Part shown: positions 9,380-21,639 of the stretch, piece after piece
Layout of the letters: the number at the start of each line of letters is the position of its first letter
Numbering within the stretch: the stretch's first letter is position 1
NCBI RefSeq assembly: GCF_028372415.1
Contig: NC_092878.1
Span: 137,924,250 to 137,988,249, forward strand
Length of the DNA stretch: 64,000 nucleotides
Direction of reading: 5' to 3'
Source of the DNA: Notamacropus eugenii
Taxonomy: Eukaryota > Chordata > Mammalia > Diprotodontia > Macropodidae
Position numbers and translations under genes: made by a program
The notes under the pieces: model-generated
Told to the model about the DNA's origin: nothing
Databases searched by the model: none
Seen by the model: the letters and a program-made list of their open reading frames with translations, nothing else

Positions 9380-10860
9380 AGAAGCCGGAGGACGTGGGGG
9401 CGGGCTTCTCGTCGCTCTAGCGAGAGCTGGTGTCAGGGTGGGGGCGGGGCGGGGGGGGGAAATGAAAGGGAAGGCCGGAGGAAGGGAGGGGGAGAAATGG
9501 AGCAAGCGAAGGCGCTCCCGCAGAGCAGCCAGCCAGCCGGCGTCACGTGACTGGGGGCGGCGCGGAGGAAGGGCGCGCGCCGAGGCTCCCCGCCGGGGCG
9601 CCCGAGCCTGCCGGGCCCGGCCGACTCCCTTCCCCCACGCCCTTGACTCTGAGACCGGCCAGCGTCGCCCGCTCACCCGGCCGGCCGACGGGGCCCGGAA
9701 GACAGCCTCCCCGCGTCCCGACTAGCCGCGGCGGTGCCGTCGATAGGAGCCCGCAGGCCTGCACGGGCCGCAGTAGGGGGTCCCCGCCGAGCCCCGAGGA
9801 AGCGGCCACAAAGGAGCGGGGAGCGAGCGGCCGCCGAGCCACCGCCGCAGATGCGCCGCTTCTCTCCCCTCGACGCTCGGCTGCGGGACGTGCACGTCTG
9901 CCCCTCGCCGACCGTGGGCACGGCCCGCGGAGTTGGTGCGGGGCCGGCGTCCCCTCCTCGGGCTGCCTCCTTGGCTGCCCGCGACGGTGCGCCGTTCGTT
10001 CTCGGAGGCCCGGGCCTGGAGGCTCCGCTTGGGGCTGCTTTGACAAGTCGCCGAGAGGACTCCCCTCCTCCGCGGGGCTGCGGGGGCGAGCTCCCGGTGC
10101 TCGGGCGGAGGCCGGCGCGGACCCCCGTGCTGGACAGGGATCGGGCCCTCCCTTCCGCCCGGTACTCGCGGTGGTGCCGGGAGCGCAGCCCAGCCCTGAG
10201 AGCTCCGATGGAAACGTGATGCCGTGCAGAGCTGGGGGCGCTGAGCCCGGAACCGGCGCCTGCGGTCCGCCAGGCAGCGTTGCGCACTGGTCACTGCTCT
10301 CGTTATTTTGCCGAAAACCGTGTTGGAAGAAGAGAAGTGGGGAGATGCTGGATTTCGCCCTCGCCTCGCTCGCCTCTCCCTGGTCCTGGGATGACCGGCG
10401 GGGGACGGTTGTGTTCCCTCCCCGGAGTTCTTCCTGGAACCAGACCGCTTCGGTGGGACTGAGGACCCCAGGATCGTGGCTCCGAGGAGTCCGGCCACGC
10501 GGTCTGAAGGTGGCTCCTAGCTCCCCAGGGCATGCCTTTAGACCAGGTGTGGATGTGCTCAGCTCCAACCTGTTGTCGCTAGTGCCAGAACAACTCTGGG
10601 CCGATGGACGGGCTGGCCTGGCTCCTGTAGGCGCGGGGAGGACTGCACTTGGATTGTTTCCGTTTTGTCGACATCCAGAGCGATGCCAAGCCTGTCCGCC
10701 CTTCGTTATAAACCGTTCCTATCTCATACTACTCCCAACTAGATGGTGCGATGTTTATGTGTTTTGTGTCTCTTATCAGTAAAAATCATTAACACTTGCT
10801 GTGCATTCCCTGAAGGACCATGATTTCTGTTTCTTGTGTTTTTCTGGGAGTATCAAACCA
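9380..10860. other. GC-rich upstream block, possible divergent transcript
   Basis: The plus strand is open for 411 codons (9547-10782), and other frames are open too. This is expected at this GC content, and none of the translations resembles a known protein: all are Pro/Arg/Gly/Ser-rich and without domains. Human H2AZ1 has a divergent non-coding transcript on the other side of its promoter (from memory), so a similar RNA may start here. No splice or poly(A) structure could be assigned. Confidence 0.35.
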
Positions 10861-10864
10861 CTCT

Positions 10865-11385
10865 GTGAACATAAATATGAGTACGTGTTTAATAAATGTT
10901 GGGTGGCTTGTTAACTTCATTGATCTGGCTATTTAGTGAGTTGGGCTAAGAATGGGAAAGGACTTCAGAGGTCAGGGATTAGGAATCCCTGATGTGATCA
11001 TTGAAGACTGTCTCCCTCCATCTTCATGCAACCTGATTCCAGCCTCTGCTTCTAGGACCTGGTGGCTTGGTATCAACCTGGTACCCTGGAATTTTCAAAG
11101 CCCTCCATGTATAACTCAGAACCCAGCCCCAGCGCTAACCTTGCCCCAGTGCTCTCATAGGTAGTCTCCATACCTTTCCCCTTTCCATCTCTAGCTCTTC
11201 GATCAGTAATCAAATCAGCTTCCCAGGTCAAAACACCCTTCCAAGGTCACCACTTACCCACTTGTGTTGTCTATTCCTATTAGAATATAAACTCCCTGAG
11301 GGCAGAAACAGTTTGCCTTTTTGTATCTCCAGTGCCCTGGAATATAGTAAACACTTAATACACTTTTTTTTAAATTCTTGGAGAA
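10865..11385 (+). repeat. L2 LINE 3' fragments
   Basis: 'attagaatataaactccctgagggcagaaacag...ccagtgccctggaatatagtaaacacttaatac' (11280-11365) is the canonical L2 3' end, and an L2-like tail 'aataaatgttgg' sits at 10890. The pyrimidine-rich stretch between is probably L2 as well, but diverged. Confidence 0.6.
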
Positions 11386-11389
11386 CTTA

Positions 11390-12225
11390 CTACTCAGGCA
11401 GCCCATTGAGCTTTGGAATGGCTCTCCTTGTTAGAAACCTTTTTCTTCCATCAAACTGGTCTGCCTGCTACTCTGAAGCATATGATCATATAATTTTGAG
11501 CTAAAAGAGAATTTAGAGATAATCTAGTGTATTATAGGCCAAGCCTTAAGCAGATTCAAGGTTTAAAATATAACTGGAACATAAAACACAAATGAAAAAC
11601 CAACTTTACTTAGGCGGGTTTTAAAAGGGCATAATTCCAAAGTTAAAGGGATAGAAAATATTACCTTTGGTAGTCACCACAAACAACCATCATCCAGAAA
11701 AGAAGGCATCAATTTACCTCTCCCCCCCCCCCAGGTAATTGCAGAATTGAGGACTCGGTTCCCCCTCAGGGCTAAGCCTCTTTATATTTCAAGGGTCAGA
11801 AACCCCACCCTCCCCATCCCTTTCTTCTTAAGGGGCCAATCTACTTTATCAATTGCTTGAGATGCCTAGTGTATGTAGCACTAGAAGGGGCCATGGAGGA
11901 GCAAAAAGAAGGGAAGAGTAAAGTGGGAAGGATCAGTCATCCCCAATATCTCATTCACACAAAAACTAATACAGTTCCTTCCACGGAGTTTAGCTCATTC
12001 ATTTCATAGAGAGGCACCAAAAGGCTCTAGATGGGCTGTGAATCCATCAGTTGCATAAGTAGTGAGCATTAGAGCTTGGATGTCATTTCAGGTTCTCTGA
12101 CTCCAAAGTCTGACCTCATTAATACACAAATTCTGTGTTGTTCCTAGTTCTGCTAGCCAAGGTGTGGTCTGTCTAACTGTCTAACTCCTCTTCCAAGATC
12201 ACTCTTCAAGTATTTAACACTGTTA
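11390..12225. other. No gene seen
   Basis: AT-rich sequence with one short MIR-like antisense piece (about 12040-12125). The C-rich run at 11722-11734 and a purine-rich stretch near 11880-11930 are simple-sequence. Nothing coding is evident. Confidence 0.5.
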
Positions 12226-12301
12226 TCATTTACATCCAAAGCATTCTCTTCTCTAGACTAAACAGATTTGCCCAACTCCTTCAACCAATCCTTGTATAAA
12301 G

Positions 12302-12535
12302 TGCCAGGCTAGAGTGCCAGACTTGGAGTCGGGAAGACTCACCTTCGTTCAAATGTGGCCTCAGACACTAGTTGGGAGACCCTGTGCAAGTCTCTTAACC
12401 CTGTTTGTCTCAGTTTCTCATCTGGAAAATGAACTGGAGAAGGAAATGACAAACCACTCCAGTATCTTTACCAAGAAAACCCCAAATGGAGTCATGGAGA
12501 GTTGGACATGACCAAAAAATGACTGAGAGAGACAT
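12302..12535 (+). repeat. Full-length marsupial tRNA-derived SINE
   Basis: 'gccagacttggagtcgggaagac' and 'ctgtgcaagtctcttaaccctgtttg' form the tRNA-derived part. 'ctggagaaggaaatgacaaaccactccagtatctttaccaagaaaaccccaaatggagtcatggagagttggacatgac' is the family-specific 3' half. The same 3' half recurs at 20390, 33085, 48440, 49120, 50075 and 52590. The layout is as I recall from Australian and American marsupial SINEs. Confidence 0.75.
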
Positions 12536-12539
12536 ATTC

Positions 12540-13305
12540 GATAAGAATGACAGCTATACCTTCATACAAGTCTTGAGAAATTGAGAGCATTCCTGTTCAA
12601 TATATAATTTATTCAAGTCTGATACAGTTTTAGACTTTTGATTGAACAAAATTACAAAAATATTTGAGGGCCCAACAGTATGGACAGATCTAAAAAAACA
12701 TATCATTCCTATATTCCAGGTCCTTACTTGAAAGCTAGATTAGAGAACTAGAAAGACATATGACAAGTGGGATGCCAGTGTAACAATACAAGAGCTCAGT
12801 TAAAAGACCATTATTATAATAGTCTAAGTGTGAAGTAACAGGATCCTGAACTATGGTTGTGACAGAGGGAAGAAAAAGAAAGTGAAAGAAAAAATTAATA
12901 GGATTTAGCATCTGATTAGATAATAGAAAGGGAAGGAAGGGGGGAAGAAGGTGTGTCCAGAATGACTCAGGTTTCCAATCTAGATGACTAGCACAGCCAT
13001 GATGCTGCTGTCAACAGAAATAGGGCCATCCTGAGTAGGATCAAGCAGAAGATGAATTCCATCTTAGATATGTCCATTTAAAGTGACAGCAGATATTTTC
13101 ATGAAGTGGAGATGTGTGGCACTAGAGACTCAGGTCAGGGCTAGTGATAAAGATTTGAGAGGCATTTGTGTGGTGGCAGTTATTGAAAGTATAATTTTAG
13201 ATAAGAATTCTGAAAGAATAAAATGAGCAAAATAAAAAGACATTGATTATAAAAGAGATCATCCCATCACTGAATATGCAGAGGTAGGAGAATTAGAACA
13301 CTGTA
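12540..13305. other. No gene seen
   Basis: AT-rich, with diverged LINE-like stretches ('gtaacaggatcctgaactatgg', 'aatgactcaggtttccaatctag', 'aaagtgacagcagatattttc') that resemble antisense L2-type repeats but cannot be placed firmly. Poly-purine at 12865-12950. Nothing coding. Confidence 0.4.
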
Positions 13306-13309
13306 GTGT

Positions 13310-13520
13310 CCCAGAAGGCAGGATGGTGCAGTGTACGAAATGTTCAACTTAGAGTCACAGACTGAACTGCAATCCTGGCTCTGCCCCCATCCGAGTTCTG
13401 AGACCTTGGAAAAGTCACTTATTCTCTTTAAGCCTCATCAGTAAAATGAAATGGAGAGAGAGTAGATGGCTCTTAAAGCCCCTTCCAGCTCTAGATATCT
13501 GATCCTTTGATCCCAAAAGA
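13310..13520 (+). repeat. MIR-type SINE
   Basis: Head 'gcaggatggtgcagtgtacgaaatg', then 'cctggctctgccccc', 'ccttggaaaagtcacttattctc', 'gcctcatcagtaaaatgaaatgg' and 'ccccttccagctctagatatctgatc', in MIR order. Confidence 0.65.
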
Positions 13521-13599
13521 AAGTAGTCACTATCAAACAATACAGAGGAGAAGATCATAGGGTCACAGGATTTAAATCTAGAAGGAACATGTACTCCAG

Positions 13600-13740
13600 G
13601 CCTCTCATTTTGTTTGGAATGAATGACAAAGGATTTGTTAAGAACTTACTACATATGCCAAGAACTATGCTGATCAACAAGTTTACAAATACAAAAGCAA
13701 AGACAGTCATCCTCAGGGACCTCACATTCTCTTTAAAAAT
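13600..13740 (-). repeat. L2 LINE 3' end, antisense
   Basis: 'aaggatttgttaagaacttactacatatgccaagaactatgctga' is a diverged antisense L2 terminus, followed by 'caaagacagtcatcctcagggacctcacattct' from the next block of the same element. Confidence 0.55.
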
Positions 13741-14299
13741 GATTTTCATTTTTTGTTATTATGTACTTGACAAACATTTGCAAACACAAATTATGTCCAT
13801 ATACAAAGAACAGAAAACAAAAGAAATCTCTATTGTGTACAGCATGGGTTTTGAAAAACATATCAAAATCAGCATTTCACCTACAAAGCCACTCTGTTTT
13901 TCTTTATCCCCTTTCTGTTTTCTTCTATACATTAAAAAAAAGTTTCACTGACACTCTTTTCATTCTTTTTTTTTTTTTTAAATTTTTGGAGGCATCACAC
14001 CTCATCTCAAATTTTGGCTTCCATTGTGACAAATAAGAATGGACAATCTCCACACACAATACTGAAAACATATCTCATTCTGTAGTTTTATTCAAGTGTT
14101 CCTTATTCATTATAACTTTTATTGCATTATGAAGTATTGAATATCTTTGCTGTTCTGGATTTTTTTATGAGGTTTTTAGTTCCTAGCACATGATCAGTTT
14201 TTGTAATAGTGCTATATACAACTGAGTGAATATTTATTTCAGTTGCCATTTGTTAATCACCAAAAGGTTTTCGTATCTAACTTTCCAAAATTTCTATTT

Positions 14300-14433
14300 A
14301 GGTCCCTAACTTTCTTCTTGTTTGTATTTTTTGTTAGGTTAGGGTCACATTGAAGACACTATCATAGTTTAGCTGTCTATTTCTCCCTGCAATTCAATTA
14401 GCTTTCAAGTATTTGGAGGCATTACCATTTGGA

Positions 14434-14483
<50 letters not shown>

Positions 14484-16545
14484 AATATATATTTTATGAC
14501 TATATATATATAAAATATCTTATTATTATTAAAAATACTAATTATTTATCATGCCTTTGAGTATATTGTAGTTTCCTTCTTTTAACTATATCTATTTTTA
14601 CTGCTGCCTTATCTGAGATAACTGCTACCTCTGCTTTTTTAATTTGTCTAAGACTTAAATTCTTTTCCAGTCCTTCATTTTAACGATGTGAATGTTTGTT
14701 TCTACTGCTTCTTATAAACAGCAAATTGCTAGATTCTATTTCTAACCTATTCTGTCCACCTTATTCCATTTTATTAGTGAATTCGTGATATTCACATTTG
14801 TATACTATGGCTAATTGCTTATTTTCCTCCATCATTTCTTCTTAGACCTTTTCCTCTTTTACCCCTGCTTCTTTCTTTGCAAAAAGAAAAAGGGAATGAA
14901 AGAGAGGATGTGATGAATATTAGTAGTCAATAATTAAAGTGGTCTACCCCACCTCTATTGCTCCTCCTCTTTATTTTTTTGCCTTTTAATTCCACCTTTA
15001 ATATCTCCCCTCCAAAGTTGCACTTTGTTTTGCTTGTTTCTATTCCCTTTCCTCAACTCTATCCTTTTCCCTAAACCACTAGTTCCTTATCCCTGTTTCC
15101 TCCTATTTCTCAGTTGAGTTTAATATAGTTCTGCCTCTGAACTTTTTCCGTATATGAGTTCAGGCCTCCTTTTTCTAGTCCAGATAAGAGTGACTTTTGT
15201 CACCTCATCTGTCACGTTTTTATACTTCCACCACACTACAATTATGAGAAATAGTATATTGTTCTCTCTTCTTCCTCATTTCTTTCCTAGTATATTTATG
15301 TTTCTTCCTTTTTTCTTTTCTTTCTTAAAGTCGTAACAATAGAACAAAACTACTCCTAGACAACGTCTTTCTTGCTTAACTCCCCTGAAGACTGTAGGGT
15401 TCAGAAGGAATATTAATCTCTTCTCCTCTATTAGAGTGTCTGCAGTTAAACAATGTTCATTCTCTTCTGACTATTTCAATGTATTTTTCTCTTCAGACTT
15501 CTTTTGATTCTTGTATTTGCCTTTCAAACTTTATGCTCAGCTTTGGTCTTTTGATAAGACATGCTTCAAAGTTATCTATTCTATTAAAAATTCATTTCCC
15601 AGGCCCTCTTCACAAGAATTGCTTTTTTTCCTTTATGATATTGCACATTCTTTTGTGATCCTGATTGTAGTTTCTTGGAATTTTCAGGTTAGTTGTGCCC
15701 ACATTACATTTTTCTGTTTTTTCAATCTTTTGACTTTATCTAAGATTTCTTGTCCCCTAGAATCATTGAGTTTTGTTTGCTCTATTGTATATTTTAAAGA
15801 ATTTGTTACTTGGGTGGAGTTTTCCACTGTCTGATTTGTTATTTTTCTTCCAATGTTTTTTCCTCCAGAGTTCTTATTTATTTTATCTTTTAAAAAAATC
15901 TTGCTTCATTTCTTCCAAGAACTCTTGAAGCCTTTGTTGCCAACATTTTTTTTTTCTTGTGGGGTCTTGCTTTTAGAAGTTGTGGAGTTATTCTCTTTTT
16001 CTGGCTTTATCTCATAGGCATCTCAATCCATAGTACTTCATTGTGTTGGGTATTTTCTTCTATTTATCCCAATTTCCGTCTCTGTTTCTAGTTTGGATTT
16101 TGTTCCAGGATCAGGCTTTGCTACTTCTCAAACTCTTAGAAGGAGTGGTTGGACTTTGTTAACTTCTATCCAGGGTTTCTGTCACTCATGATACTGGCTC
16201 CCACCACTTCACCTGGCATGTCTGGGGTCAAAGTGCTGGCAGGCTTCAGATTTCCTCAGAGTTTCCTTAGTTAGAGCACAACCTGAGAGTCTACTGGCTT
16301 CTCTGGTACGACCCCACTCTGAATGTTTGCAACCTTCAGACCTTCTTTTTATATAATGTAATCCTAGAATAGATCAAGGAGCATACTCATTTCTCTTTGA
16401 ATTTCTTGATAACTCTTCTACCTCTTTTAAGATTTTAAGATTTTTTTTTAAGATTTAAGATTTTTGTTAAAGCACATGTAAGAATTGGTCCCCTTTATGA
16501 TTTTTTCATGCTGCCATCTTAATTGGATCCTCTCCTCTCCCCCAC
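14300..16545 (-). repeat. LINE-1 5' portion in antisense, reaching its 5' end
   Basis: Read on the minus strand it runs from the L1 5' end (plus-strand 'gctgccatcttaattggatcc' at 16511-16531, the antisense of an L1 start of type GAGGAxCCAAGATGGC) through an ORF1-like coiled-coil region. It reaches an endonuclease-like block whose antisense reads 'ctgccttatctgagataactgctacctctgc' (14606-14636). Many stop codons and indels are present, so it is dead. The ends are approximate. A TG/TA microsatellite at 14439-14512 lies inside. The family is recalled, not searched. Confidence 0.6.
14439..14512. repeat. (TG)n/(TA)n microsatellite
   Basis: About 16 TG units followed by a TA-rich tract. Confidence 0.9.
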
Positions 16546-17164
16546 CCCTGCATTTTGGATAAGGAACAACATTTTGTATTTTACTTTCTTAGTCAGTCTA
16601 AATGACCTGTAAGGTCCACCACAGCTATAAAATCCTATGATTCTATGTTTGAAATATCATATATCAAATTTACCTTTACAGAAACATGCACTAGTTCTTT
16701 TTGGCCTTTGAATTCCACCCAAATTCTAATCATTAGGAATACTGGGTGAGGGGGAGAGAGAGGAGATCTCAATAAAAAAAGGGAAGAAGCTAGAACCATG
16801 GAGGATGTAACCAGCCCCTCTGTCTTTCCTTGTATTTGTATGGTGACCAAAGGTAGTCAGTATTTAATTTAGCTCCTGGCTAGTCCACTCCTTCCCCTTT
16901 TTTAGTACTTAGAAAATGGAGTAACTGGACAAAGCCAGCAAGCACCAGGAACCTGGAATTTTCTGACATCACTTTCAGCCCTCTATCCAGTACAACACAT
17001 TATCTATTTTGTCTAAAACTCTGCTTAGATTTCTGAGAACTATCCCTGGTCCTGCCTACTGGCAACTGTGGGAAACTGTGGGAAAAGCCAGAGTGATAAC
17101 TGGTAGCACTTGTTGAGAGTCACATAGAGTTACAGAAAGCTGATGAGAACCTACAGGAGGCAAC

Positions 17165-17275
17165 AGGATACCAGCCTTTAAGGAACATTGGATTTGAAAT
17201 CAGAGAACCTGAATTGCAGTTTGAGTTCAGCTATTTACTACCTGGATGACCTTCAGCAAGTCAATCAGCTTCAAC
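17165..17275 (+). repeat. MIR-type SINE fragment
   Basis: 'ggatttgaaatcagagaacctgaattgcagtttgagttcagc' and 'tactacctggatgaccttcagcaagtcaatc' are the tRNA-related and core parts of a MIR. Confidence 0.55.
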
Positions 17276-17277
17276 AA

Positions 17278-18745
17278 TTCTCAAACTTTTTGGTCCCTTT
17301 TGCACTTTGAAAAATTATTGAAGTTCCCCAAAAGCCTTAGTTTATGTGGGCTATATCTATCAATATTTACTATATTGGGAATTAAGACATAAATTTTAAA
17401 ATACTTATTAAGTCAAAATAATAAAAACACATCACATATTAATATAATTCTTAAAAAAAAACTATTTAAAAATTAGTGAAAAGAGTGGATATATATTCTT
17501 GTGTAACCCCTGATCCTAAACCTGTTGATGTGGGACTTTCTGGTTCATGAGGGGTAGGACAGAGTTGGTGAGAGCTGAAGAGCTCCAGCCTTCTTCATTC
17601 CTGTTTGGGACTCCTCAAGTGGCCTTCTTCCTAGAATACTTTAAGTGTTGAGTTACTTTGATTGCTCATGGTTTCCAGCTTCAAGAGGCAAAATAGAAGA
17701 GGTCAATCCCACTTCAGTATGTTGAAAGAAAAGACTGGGACACTTGAGTGAGCTGGCAGTCTCCATCACGTTCCTATCTCTACCTTAGCTACACTAAAGG
17801 TTGTGGGGAGTTTCCCCTTGGGTGAGATCTAGAATTCTCTGTCTGTCTGTCTGTCTCTCTTTTGAACTATGATGTCTTTCCCAGTGGGAGAACTCCTTCA
17901 CTCTGTATTGTTTAGTATATATTTTCCTACCTGTATCTTCTCTGATTTCTGTTTTGCCACTGATTTGAATAAATGGATTTTCTTTGCTATTTGAACTATG
18001 TATATGCATAATGGAACTGGTTCTTGGATAAATGGGTTTTCTTTGTTATTTGAATTATTTGTTTTCATAAAGAATTGCTATTTGGAGGGAAAGGAGTCAA
18101 GCCTTGGATATAGAGCTTGGAATTTCCCTTACCCTCTCCTCCCCCCTTCCCCCCCACCCCCAAATAATGGCAAAGTGATCAGAAATCAAATTTAACCCAA
18201 TCATATCTCCTAGTCTAGACTAACAGTCCTTAAGGGAGTAAACAGATATAATTCTAGCCTGGTACCTCTCCTGACCTCTTTCATCTTTGCTGGAAGCCAG
18301 GAGTACCCATAGCAATTTGATACTTGAAGCATGCCCCAAAAGACTGATGCTTGAAAAGTTCTGTAGAGACTGAATCAAGGTAGAGGTCTCCTACTCTCGA
18401 GAATTTTGCCCCACCCCTCTCACTGGGCAGGACACTCATCTCCATCAATTAGGAGAAAATCTCATATCAATGGGCTTTAAATTGGGTTACATTTGCAAAT
18501 TTCTTTAATGTTTGGCTTATCAAGAAGACAGGTGGATTCTCTTATTTGCTTCTACAATCTGTTGTGATATGGTTTTTGAAGTCTATGAAGAAAATCTGGC
18601 CTCATATACCCATATATAGTTGGAAAAGGAAATAATATTTTAGTAGGAAAATAATGACAGTATCATTATGAAAATAGTTTTGACTTCATCGACCTCTGCA
18701 ATGGTGAAGAGGGGATCCCAGAACACATTTTGAGAACTGCTAGAC
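17278..18745 (+). mobile_element. hAT-Charlie-like DNA transposon, split by an insertion
   Basis: The left half starts 'ttctcaaactttttggtccctttt' and runs to about 17505 ('gtgaaaagagtggatatat'). The right half restarts at about 18486 ('tttgcaaatttctttaatgtttggctt') and ends 'cacattttgagaactgctagac' at 18745. The two ends are terminal inverted repeats (TTCTCAAA / TTTGAGAA). The order matches a non-autonomous hAT family I recall from mammals. The roughly 970 bases between belong to a later insertion. Confidence 0.6.
17510..18483. mobile_element. Unidentified ~970-bp insertion inside the hAT element (LTR-like?)
   Basis: It separates two collinear halves of the hAT element. It contains TCTG tetramers (17838-17860), two similar stretches of about 35 bases starting at 17967 and 18030 ('ataaatggattttctttgctatttgaa' type), and an AATAAA. 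Size, TATA/AATAAA content and lack of coding suggest a solo LTR, but TG...CA ends and target duplication were not found. Confidence 0.35.
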
Positions 18746-18749
18746 TAGA

Positions 18750-20225
18750 TATATCTCTAAGGTCCCTCCCAATTTTAAATCTATAACTTTGAATTCACCT
18801 AACTTCTTAACTTTAGTTCCCTATATCTCTAGGTCAATTGCCCTGTGATCCTAAACTGATCCTCACCATACTTGCTGATCAGGAAAATATTCATTTTTTT
18901 ATTGCCCCTATCCAGTGACTTTTGGGTTCTTTTCCCTTCATTTTTGACTAGGAAATCAACAGTAAAACTGAAACCCTCTGTTGTCCTAATTCCTATTTAT
19001 ATTATTATTCCAAAGTTCTTTCCTCAAAACTAACCTATAAGATAGGTGGTATGAGTAATATCCCCATTTGATACATGAAGGAACACTCTATCAATGGACA
19101 TCCACTGACATTGGACCATGTATGGCTAAAAATCCAGTAGGGGAAGAGCAAGTGACTTCTCAGATGCTCTAGGGTTGCTCTAACTTCTGGTGTTATAATT
19201 GTATCACTCTCTTTGGCCTGGTTCCTTCTGGTCCTAGGCTGACTATCCAGTATTGTCTCTTCTGTTTCCTCCTGGGTGTCAGGTCTTTGCTTCTCCCTGC
19301 CTAGTCCTCTCTCCTATTCATGAGTGTATCTCTACTGGTCTTGAATGTACAACCAAGTGTTGCTCCTTGGTGCTAGTTTCTGGGCTTCAATTTTTTAGAA
19401 CCACCTGCCTACCATATAGGTGCTGATCTTCTAGGGTACCAAGATTAGCAATCTCTCTAATAAAGTCAGATCTATAGCTCTTTCATACCCAGAAACTATG
19501 AGCTGCCATACCCAGTTAAAGTGCTACTTCAGCAGAAGTCAGGTAGACCCATTTCTCCACAGAGAGGTGGTGATAATGTTACTTGAGGAATATTTTCAGC
19601 CATGGACGATATTTTGATTTGTTTTGCTTGACTCTACTTCTTTGTTAAAAGGGAAGATTTTATTAGGTGGCAGAGATTGGAGGTGTGTCATTGGGAGGTG
19701 ACTGATTTTTTTTTTTATTTCAAAGAACTTCAATAAAACTAAACAAATTTATTCTGATCTATCCTGACAGAGTGCCTTCAGGCTAAGATTGAGTCTTTTT
19801 TTCCTTGTGTCTAGCACTGAATTACAGTTCTTAATTCCAGACAATTTATTTGATTTGGGGTTAGAAATTCCTAAGAACCGCTCTGGCTTGGCATGCAAAT
19901 GAATTTGAGGCAGAACAAAAGTTAAGTGAAGAAGACAGGGCCAGCCAGACCCTGCTTGTTTTCTGTTTATCTGTCAGCTGCAAAACCCTCTGAATTTGGT
20001 GCTGTATTTTGGCCAGTGTCCCTACAAATATAATCTTGGGCAATGCCATATAAACAGTAAAGATAAATGCATAATATTTTACAAACACTAAAGATATCTT
20101 TTGGTAAGCATTTCACACCAAAGAGCTACTTTCCAAAGATTTTCTGCCAGAAGAAAATCCCCACAAAAAGTCAGGATGAGCTTTCTGTCCTTTCCATACA
20201 GTGTCCTTATGAAACTTGTCCTTTG
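18750..20225. other. No gene seen
   Basis: AT-rich sequence with weak MIR-like pieces (18755-18800, 19015-19085). A small poly-T lies at 19705. No coding signal. Confidence 0.45.
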
Positions 20226-20229
20226 GTGG

Positions 20230-20350
20230 AAGAAGCCAGACTCTCATAGTCACTTTATTTTCTTGGGTTTCACTTTCCTCATCTGTAAAATGAGGGGGAT
20301 GGAATGGACTGACTAGATTCTGAGGTCTCTTCCAATTCTACAATCTATGA
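20230..20350 (+). repeat. MIR 3' part
   Basis: 'ttcactttcctcatctgtaaaatgagggggatggaatgg...gaggtctcttccaattctacaatctatgatg' is the MIR 3' half. Confidence 0.6.
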
Positions 20351-20389
20351 TGTGCTTGAAAGGAATAAAATTGCATCTGATTGCATTTT

Positions 20390-20635
20390 TGTTGTTGTCT
20401 GGTCATTTCAATTGTGTCCAACTCTTTGTGACCCCATCTGGGGTTTTCTTGGCAAAGATACTGGAGTGGTTTCCTTTTTCAGATGAGGAAATTGAGGCAA
20501 ACAGGGTGAAGTGACTTGCCCAGGGTCACCCAGGTAGTAAGTGTCTGAGGCTGGATTTGAACTTATAAGAATGAGTCTTCCTCACTCCAGGCCCATGTTC
20601 TATCCACTTCATCACCTACCTGCCCCTTTATTACA
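20390..20635 (-). repeat. Full-length marsupial tRNA-derived SINE, antisense
   Basis: It runs from 'gtcatttcaattgtgtccaactctttgtgaccccatctggggttttcttggcaaagatactgg' through 'agtgacttgcccagggtcaccc' to 'tatccacttcatcacctacctgcccc'. This is the exact antisense order of the SINE at 12302. Confidence 0.8.
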
Positions 20636-21639
20636 TTAATCCCATCTGTACTTGAGGGTTAAGGAAGATATCCTTAAGAGGTATAAATTCTCACTTTCTG
20701 GAATAATGGGTGTCTAAGCTCAAAGGAAGCTAAAATATAGTATTATTCTCCATATTTAGTAAACTTATGGCTATGGTTCTGAGCATATCTTGACTGAATT
20801 TTTAAAATTTCATGTGCTTCTCAAGGGCAGAAACCTGGATGCTATGGAAGATAAAGGTCTAAAATGGGGTAAAGAAAACCAGAGATAATGCAGGTGGGAT
20901 ATGTGGAATTCCAAAAGAATTCATAATACAGGTTTATTTCATTTTATTAAATTAATATGATCCTGATAATTTATGTATCAATTGGATTTTTTTGGTAAAT
21001 AGAATCCTATTTTAAGTGCCCTAGAAATTCTTGTGATTGAAAGGAATTCTGCATAAAAACTAGCAATCCTGCAAATGACAAGTATAGAATATGCCTATTA
21101 GTATATCAAGTGTTTTTAACAAAAAACAACATATCATTTCATATACCAAATACCATAATGGAGAAAAATATGCAATATGCTAGGTATCTTGAGTTTTTAA
21201 AAAACTTTTACAGAATTATATGTTTTTTTAGCTACCAATCAGTCCTCACAAGTTATACATTGCGTAAATCCTCCAAACAGCTTAAAGTATTTAAACATAA
21301 CTCCTGTTTTAAAAAGTCTCATCAACAGAGGTAATACAAACTGCAGTCTCTTTAAGAAGGAGAAAAGATAATAATTAATGGATATATATGTCTCTATGAA
21401 GTACTAGCTACAGTATCAATTAATGCAATTTTGATCTATGGGGATCTGTGAGCAGTTTGTTGAGAAGTTAGAGAAAGAAGATGAAGAGAAACTTCTTTCT
21501 TGTGAGGAGTGTCTTAACTGATATTTTATGAAGAAATTATTATAAGTAAATTTATGGACATAAAGTGAGTCTGGAGAAGAAACTGTTACAAGTGATAACT
21601 TGAGAAACTGTAGAAATCATTCTCCTGTCACTGTTGTGG

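Larger units (their letters stand above)
8100..10560. promoter_or_regulatory. H2AZ1: CpG island over H2AZ1 5' half and upstream region
   Basis: Dense CpG and GC content from the fourth H2AZ1 exon through about 1.3 kb upstream of the TATA box, including a GCGCGC run at 9006-9020. Such breadth is typical for strongly and ubiquitously expressed genes. The upstream half (9380-10560) exceeds what the H2AZ1 core promoter needs and could hold a divergent start site. Confidence 0.75.

Noticed and set aside
9547..10782. 411-codon plus-strand open frame as a protein gene
   Set aside because: Extreme GC, low-complexity composition, overlapping long frames on the minus strand, and no similarity to any family I know. 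Kept only as a possible divergent transcript region.
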